In this document: one piece after another, positions 33,394 to 37,591 of the stretch
Numbering within the stretch: the stretch's first letter is position 1
Layout: the number at the start of each line of letters is the position of its first letter
The notes under the pieces: generated by a model
What the model saw: only the letters and a program-made list of their open reading frames with translations
What the model was told of the DNA's origin: nothing
Databases searched by the model: none
NCBI GenBank assembly: GCA_034440495.1
Contig: JAWXCE010000043.1
Span: 1 to 37,591 of the forward strand
Length of the DNA stretch: 37,591 nucleotides
Source: JAWXCE01 sp034440495
Lineage (GTDB): Bacteria; Pseudomonadota; Alphaproteobacteria; Rhizobiales; Rhodomicrobiaceae
Direction of reading: 5' to 3'
Made by a program: the position numbers and the translations under genes

Positions 33394-34146
33394 TTATGTG
33401 TGCAAGAAACGCCTGACTGGCCCCTCCAGCACAACGGCTGTCAACCGCCCGGTGAAAACCGCTCCCGTATCCACCCCGATGCGGTTGGGCCGGTTTTCAG
33501 GCTCTTCCACCGGTGTATGTCCATGCACGATGATTTTGCCGAAGTCGCCCTTATAGTCCAGAAATGCACTGCGAATCCAAAGCAGATCATCCTCGTCCTG
33601 CTGATCCAGCGCCCGGCCCGGCCTGACGCCCGCATGCACGAAAAAATAGTCACCCATGATCGCGCTTGTTTTCAAGCCATCGAAAAATTCCTGATGGCGT
33701 ATCGACATTTTCCGCAATAACTCAACCCGGGTAGCTGCGCCGCCAGATCGTTCTAGCCGCGCGTCCGGCCTTAGAGCACCATACGAAACCAGTGTCTCGA
33801 TTCCTCCATTCGAGGCCCAATCCCAAAAATAGTCACTGTTGTGTAAAAAACGGGTGAGCAGGACTTCATGGTTGCCCATCAAAAAGAGGGTGTCTGGCAT
33901 CATCCCCGCGATGGTCAACAGCAGATCGATCACGTTTTTGCTGGCGTGGCCGCGGTCGATGTAATCGCCAAGAAAGACAAGCCTCGCTTTGCGCGCGGCA
34001 TCTGCTTTGGCGTCGTCGAGCAGTATTTTTTCGAAAAGAAGCGCAAGCAGATTTGCGCAGCCGTGGATATCGCCGATGGCGTAAATGCGCTCGCCGTCCG
34101 GGGTGGTGGAAGTCCTTGAGATAACCGGAATGCGTGGCTGTTGCAT
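33394..34146 (-). CDS. Calcineurin-like metallophosphatase (Ser/Thr phosphatase type)
   Basis: Metallophosphoesterase with all family signatures in order: YAIGDIHGC, FLGDYIDRG, LMGNHEVL, FVHAGVRPG and IVHGHTPVE. This is the bacterial PrpE/ApaH-related Ser/Thr phosphatase type, cytoplasmic, with two metals. I chose the ATG at 34146 (MQQPRIPVIS), 250 residues; an upstream start at 34179 adds 11 residues. The substrate is unknown. It is convergent with the coiled-coil gene and divergent from the TAXI gene. Confidence 0.9.
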   Translation of the reverse strand: MQQPRIPVISRTSTTPDGERIYAIGDIHGCANLLALLFEKILLDDAKADAARKARLVFLGDYIDRGHASKNVIDLLLTIAGMMPDTLFLMGNHEVLLTRFLHNSDYFWDWASNGGIETLVSYGALRPDARLERSGGAATRVELLRKMSIRHQEFFDGLKTSAIMGDYFFVHAGVRPGRALDQQDEDDLLWIRSAFLDYKGDFGKIIVHGHTPVEEPENRPNRIGVDTGAVFTGRLTAVVLEGPVRRFLHT

Positions 34147-34313
34147 TTGTATTAAAACTTTCTGTGACTGAAGCCCCACTATTTAGTCAAGATCGCATTG
34201 TAACAAGTTAGTGGCCCAGTCTTGTTTATGATTGGCTTCATGAGCTAAATTCTGAGGAGCGCGAGTTTGCGGCGCTGTACGGTGATCTACAGACGATATA
34301 GGAGCAAATTATA

Positions 34314-35495
34314 GTGTCGAAGTATTGGCTGTTTCTGGCAATTTTTATTCTTGAGGCTAACACAGCGTCATTCGCGCAAGCGCAGGGGCCGCAATCCATC
34401 CGCCCACGTCTTCAACCGGGTGTTAAAGCTCCATCCCCCTCAACGATCATGATAGCGACAGGGGATATCGACAGTACCGAGGCGCGTGTTATCTCAGAAA
34501 TGGCGCGTTCTTTAAACGATGGCGTGAGCCTGCGCGTTATTCCTATGATCGGGCAAGGTTCAATACAGAATATCAGTGACTTGTTGACTATAAAAACATT
34601 GGATGTGGCCGTTATACAGTATGATATTTTGTCACAATTTAGAAAAACTCAGAAGATAAATCTTATTGAAAACAAGCTTCAATACATCACAAAACTTTAC
34701 AGCCAAGAAATTCATTTACTTTCAAAAATGCAATTTACATGTCTGGCGGATTTGAATGGCAGAAAAGTAAATTTCGGCCCTAGAAACAGTGGGGCCGCAT
34801 TAACGGCGGAAATAATATTTAGCGCGCACAATATTAAAGTGCAACCCATCTATATTGATCAAATCGAAGCCCTTGAAAAATTGAAAACTGGCGAGATTGA
34901 TGCCTCATTTTATGTTGGTGGCAAACCGTCTTCAGCTTTCAAGACTATAAAACATACAGACCGAGTGCATTTTTTAGATATAGATTATATCGATCAGTTG
35001 CAGCAGGATTATTTGCCAGGCATTATCACTCACGATGATTATCCTGATCTCGTATCTTCTGACGAAACTGTCAGTACAGTTTCTGTGAGCTCTGTGCTCG
35101 TTATGGCCGGGCATAAAAGTCAGTCTGAGCAGTTCAGGAGGTTGACGTCTTTCTCGGATAAACTGTTTGAGAATATTAATAATTTCAAAACACGTGACTA
35201 TCACGAGAAGTGGCAGGAAGTGAATCTTGTTTCTCCAATTGTAGGGTGGACGCGGTTTCCAGCCGCTCAGAATTGGCTTGATCAAAACGCCGCCAAGCTC
35301 GCTAAAGCCGAAGCCCTGGCTGGAAAAACCGTCACTAGCGGCGCGCAGACCACGCTGTCCGCAGATGGTCAAAACGCCGAGCAGGTTCGGGCCATGTTAA
35401 ACAAGTTCCTGCAGACGCAAGGTTCCGGTAACCCGGCAAATCGGGAGGAGCTGTTTAATCAGTTTGTTCGATGGTATGAAAAACAAAGCCGTTAA
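34314..35495 (+). CDS. TAXI-family TRAP-type solute-binding protein
   Basis: A 393-residue exported protein with a signal peptide (about 1-22). TIMIATGDIDSTEARVISE near 44-62, then the T-x-G-x-x-x-N style core (VIPMIGQGSIQNISDLL, KVNFGPRNSGAALTAEIIFS) and DASFYVGGKP match the TAXI solute-binding domain. The C-terminus has a helical tail (EQVRAMLNKFLQT, FNQFVRWYEKQS). The start is GTG at 34314 with TAGGAGC upstream. No TRAP permease is in the window, so it is either an orphan receptor or pairs with a distant one. A tiny membrane ORF follows. Confidence 0.85.
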   Translation: MSKYWLFLAIFILEANTASFAQAQGPQSIRPRLQPGVKAPSPSTIMIATGDIDSTEARVISEMARSLNDGVSLRVIPMIGQGSIQNISDLLTIKTLDVAVIQYDILSQFRKTQKINLIENKLQYITKLYSQEIHLLSKMQFTCLADLNGRKVNFGPRNSGAALTAEIIFSAHNIKVQPIYIDQIEALEKLKTGEIDASFYVGGKPSSAFKTIKHTDRVHFLDIDYIDQLQQDYLPGIITHDDYPDLVSSDETVSTVSVSSVLVMAGHKSQSEQFRRLTSFSDKLFENINNFKTRDYHEKWQEVNLVSPIVGWTRFPAAQNWLDQNAAKLAKAEALAGKTVTSGAQTTLSADGQNAEQVRAMLNKFLQTQGSGNPANREELFNQFVRWYEKQSR

Positions 35496-35498
35496 AGT

Positions 35499-35600
35499 AT
35501 GGGAATAAACAGCCGCTTATGGTTTTTCATTGCCGTTATCGCTTATCGCGTCTATCAAGAGCAAAACAAGCAGGCATCTACCTCGGCAGGCGGGAACTGA
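35499..35600 (+). CDS. Tiny membrane protein ORF behind the TAXI gene
   Basis: A 33-codon frame starting 3 bases after the TAXI stop. It has one short hydrophobic helix (LWFFIAVIAYRVY) followed by a polar tail (QEQNKQASTSAGGN). Close spacing suggests translational coupling. It is too short to be sure; no family is recognised. Confidence 0.45.
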   Translation: MGINSRLWFFIAVIAYRVYQEQNKQASTSAGGN

Positions 35601-35602
35601 GT

Positions 35603-35641
35603 AAAATACAGTAACAGATTGAGCTTCCGCTCAGTATTTTT
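35603..35641 (+). terminator. Hairpin with T run before the last gene
   Basis: AAAATAC pairs with GTATTTT, enclosing TGAGC-TTCC-GCTCA with a one-sided loop, and T follows. It could terminate the TAXI operon. The ATG of the next gene lies only 12 bases beyond, so it might instead be a leader structure for that gene. Confidence 0.45.
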
Positions 35642-35653
35642 AGGGAACGCTAG

Positions 35654-37591
35654 ATGGCTTCCATATTTGACATTCCAAAAATTGATCAGGATGAAGAAAT
35701 TTTGCCGGACGATAAAATCGACGAACAGTCCGAGCAGGAAGCGATGCCCGAAGAAAAAGGCAAGACGGATAGTCTCGATGAATTGTATGGCCGGCCCCGA
35801 ATCCCGGATTTCTCCGTAACGCCACTCGATGATGCGCCGGTGAAAAATGCCGAGGCGCCCGAGCACGAAGCTTTTGACGATGAAGTCGCACATGAATGGG
35901 ATGAGGCAATTAAGGCCACTGCGGAAACGAAAAATGAGCCTTTGCTCACGCTTGCCGAGTATCTTGGCGAAGATGATAAAAATAGCGGCGCCTACACCGA
36001 TCCATTTGCTTTAGATTCCGCGAATGAAGATTCTAGTTTTGAGCAGGAAGAAAAGCCAGCGAATGACGAATCCGAAACCAGCGTTGGTATTTTCTCTGGA
36101 ACGGGCGATTTTGGCCCTCTAGATCTGCCTGAACCGGCCATTTCGCCCGATCCGGATCAGCGCCTTGAAAGCCTTGACGCACCATTCGGCGAACAAAGCT
36201 TAAATCCTTTCAAGTTTGACGATCAGCGCTACAGCTTGGGCGACATTGCCCCAAACGACGCACCGGCAGATGGTGCGCCGCTACCCAATGAGGACATTGG
36301 GTCTTTGGCGGACGCCGTGCAAAATGCGCTACGAAACGTTTATGGCGCGGAAGCCGACGCCCCTGAGACAGCCCGGTATGAAGTTCCTGCGCTTACGCTC
36401 GCACCGCCGCGCGGATTGTGGGATCAGGATGTCCAACAGGCGCGATCGGAGATATGGAACGCCCGCGTCGAAGACATAGATGACGATACAAGTCCGGTGT
36501 CAGCCGCAGAGCTCGATGAAACAACAACCGAAGCGGTTCTGAGTTATCTTTACAGCCAGAACGATGAAGTTGTCGCACGTCAGCGACCACCGTCTGTGCA
36601 CGCCCTGGATGATCTGCTGGACGCCGTCGAGCGCAATCGCCGCGACGCCTCTGCCGCAGTTGCACCAGAGGAATTCGATCGTGCCGACCATGAAGCCGCG
36701 CCGCTCTCAGCCACAGCTTATTCGAGCACGAACGACGAGCCTGCTTACTATCGGGGCGGCTCGCTCCGGTCCCCTTTACATAGGCCGCAAACCGGTGACG
36801 TTAAGCCAGCCAGGTCCTCTGAGCTTTTCGCGGGTGAAGCCGGGCCGTCGCCCAATCAAGCGCCATGGAGCGTTGAAACTTCAGGGCGTAACCAAGTGGT
36901 CGCCAAAACCCCACCGCCAAGCCGTCAGGAACAGGAAAGCAGCCGTATGCTCGGCGCGGCTGGGCTTGGTCTGATTGGCGGCATCGCACTGGCTGGCATT
37001 CTTTCGGTTTTTCTATTCAATTCCGTAGTCTCCAATTCCGAGGTTGCTGAAAGCCGTATCGCTCCAGCCGCACCGATACAACAAGTCATAGCTCTCCCGG
37101 AGAAAGCATCGGTTGAGAAATCCTCTGATCGTCTTGAGCCAGTACGCAGCGACAACGGCACGGTAATATACAATCCTGGAAACGCGGGTAGCGCTGGCCT
37201 TTTGGAAGCGTTAAACACTTCCGGCGCAGCGCCCGGGCCGATTGCGTTAAATGTGAGCGTTAATGGAAGGTTCCGCTCGGAAAACGTGCTGGTTAGTATC
37301 AAGGGCGTCCCAGACGATGGTCGCCTCTCGGCGGGCATCGACGTGGGTGGCGGTACCTGGCTGTTGCCGCCTCAACGCTTGGCGGGTTTGCAGATCAGCC
37401 TGCCGGGAAATGCATCTGGCAATGTCAATCTTGAGGCGCAGGTCATGCAATCTGATGCCCGCACCCCCTTGTCGGATGCGAAACGTTTCGCTGTGGCTGT
37501 ATCGCCCGATACTCGTGACAAGATTTCTGATGACGCCGTGCAGACGGCGTTGGCTGCTTTGCAGTTGAACAGTGCCGGGGGCCGCGCGGCC
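35654..37591 (+). CDS. Large acidic single-pass membrane protein, cut by the window end
   Basis: Open from the ATG at 35654 (MASIFDIPKIDQDEEIL) to the right edge, 646 codons with no stop; TAGGGA precedes the ATG weakly. Residues 1-430 are strongly acidic and low in complexity (many DDE, EEK and PEP stretches, likely disordered and cytoplasmic). A membrane segment at about 433-455 (LGAAGLGLIGGIALAGILS) is followed by a periplasmic domain with FRSENVLVSIKGVPDDG and VGGGTWLLPPQRLAG, which resembles repeated beta-sandwich units in large Hyphomicrobiales surface proteins. I do not recognise the family. More of the domain lies outside. Confidence 0.7.
   Translation, partial: MASIFDIPKIDQDEEILPDDKIDEQSEQEAMPEEKGKTDSLDELYGRPRIPDFSVTPLDDAPVKNAEAPEHEAFDDEVAHEWDEAIKATAETKNEPLLTLAEYLGEDDKNSGAYTDPFALDSANEDSSFEQEEKPANDESETSVGIFSGTGDFGPLDLPEPAISPDPDQRLESLDAPFGEQSLNPFKFDDQRYSLGDIAPNDAPADGAPLPNEDIGSLADAVQNALRNVYGAEADAPETARYEVPALTLAPPRGLWDQDVQQARSEIWNARVEDIDDDTSPVSAAELDETTTEAVLSYLYSQNDEVVARQRPPSVHALDDLLDAVERNRRDASAAVAPEEFDRADHEAAPLSATAYSSTNDEPAYYRGGSLRSPLHRPQTGDVKPARSSELFAGEAGPSPNQAPWSVETSGRNQVVAKTPPPSRQEQESSRMLGAAGLGLIGGIALAGILSVFLFNSVVSNSEVAESRIAPAAPIQQVIALPEKASVEKSSDRLEPVRSDNGTVIYNPGNAGSAGLLEALNTSGAAPGPIALNVSVNGRFRSENVLVSIKGVPDDGRLSAGIDVGGGTWLLPPQRLAGLQISLPGNASGNVNLEAQVMQSDARTPLSDAKRFAVAVSPDTRDKISDDAVQTALAALQLNSAGGRAA

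Noticed and set aside
34214..34303. A 29-codon frame reading SLVYDWLHELNSEEREFAALYGD with no start codon
   Set aside because: Protein-like but too short and with no start; could be a fragment or chance, so not annotated.
1..37591. Search by eye for CRISPR arrays, transposases, integrases, toxin-antitoxin pairs and phage genes
   Set aside because: None found; no regularly spaced repeats and no recognisable mobile-element proteins.

Overview
The window reads as a chromosomal stretch of an alphaproteobacterium, most likely of the order Hyphomicrobiales (Rhizobiales). The best evidence is a cell-cycle block of ctrA, chpT and a DUF1134/EipA-type gene. Supporting signs are GANTC sites upstream of ctrA, a DUF2865 protein, long DUF3333-type PstA, an adjacent tRNA-Tyr and rlmB, and a palindromic element of the type common between rhizobial genes. 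Base composition varies: hand counts give about 65-68% GC in flanking parts of cysS but about 46% in its middle. I see no phage, insertion sequence, CRISPR array or rRNA.

Layout. 1-6051 (minus): phosphate block phoR, pstS, pstC, pstA and the start of pstB, with Pho-box-like repeats before pstS and a stem-loop between pstS and pstC. 6201-8061: small genes (DUF1796, DUF971, two hypotheticals). 8058-13213 (minus): envelope genes, namely a LysM/Ig-like protein, an Atm1-type ABC exporter, psd and pssA, the last two making phosphatidylethanolamine. 13382-18728: LOG-family protein, SRPBCC protein, two small membrane proteins, cimA and cysS. 18922-26528: housekeeping genes (GNAT, carbonic anhydrase, DUF2865, tRNA-Tyr, rlmB) interspersed with at least four exported or small genes that look broken. 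26736-31407: tRNA-Thr, a fliJ-like gene, ctrA, chpT, cysQ and eipA. 31577-37591: a membrane-anchored coiled-coil protein, a calcineurin-like phosphatase, a TAXI-type binding protein with a tiny membrane ORF behind it, and a large acidic single-pass membrane protein that runs off the window.

How the genes work together. The phosphate block is a sensor (PhoR) plus a high-affinity transporter (PstSCAB); phoB and phoU are not in view. ChpT passes phosphate from the CckA kinase to CtrA, and EipA is an envelope protein reported as CtrA-controlled in Brucella, so this block probably couples the cell cycle to the envelope. psd, pssA, the LysM protein and the ABC exporter form a second envelope group.

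The most unusual observations are these: a run of decaying genes at 18.9-26.5 kb with a nonsense codon, three frameshifts and two lost ATG starts; a low-GC patch inside cysS suggesting homologous replacement; an internal duplication in the periplasmic domain of PstA; and clustered GANTC and CtrA-like sites around ctrA and chpT. I do not see a clear new multi-gene defence or biosynthetic system. The least characterised genes are the coiled-coil protein at 31577 and the acidic membrane protein at 35654.
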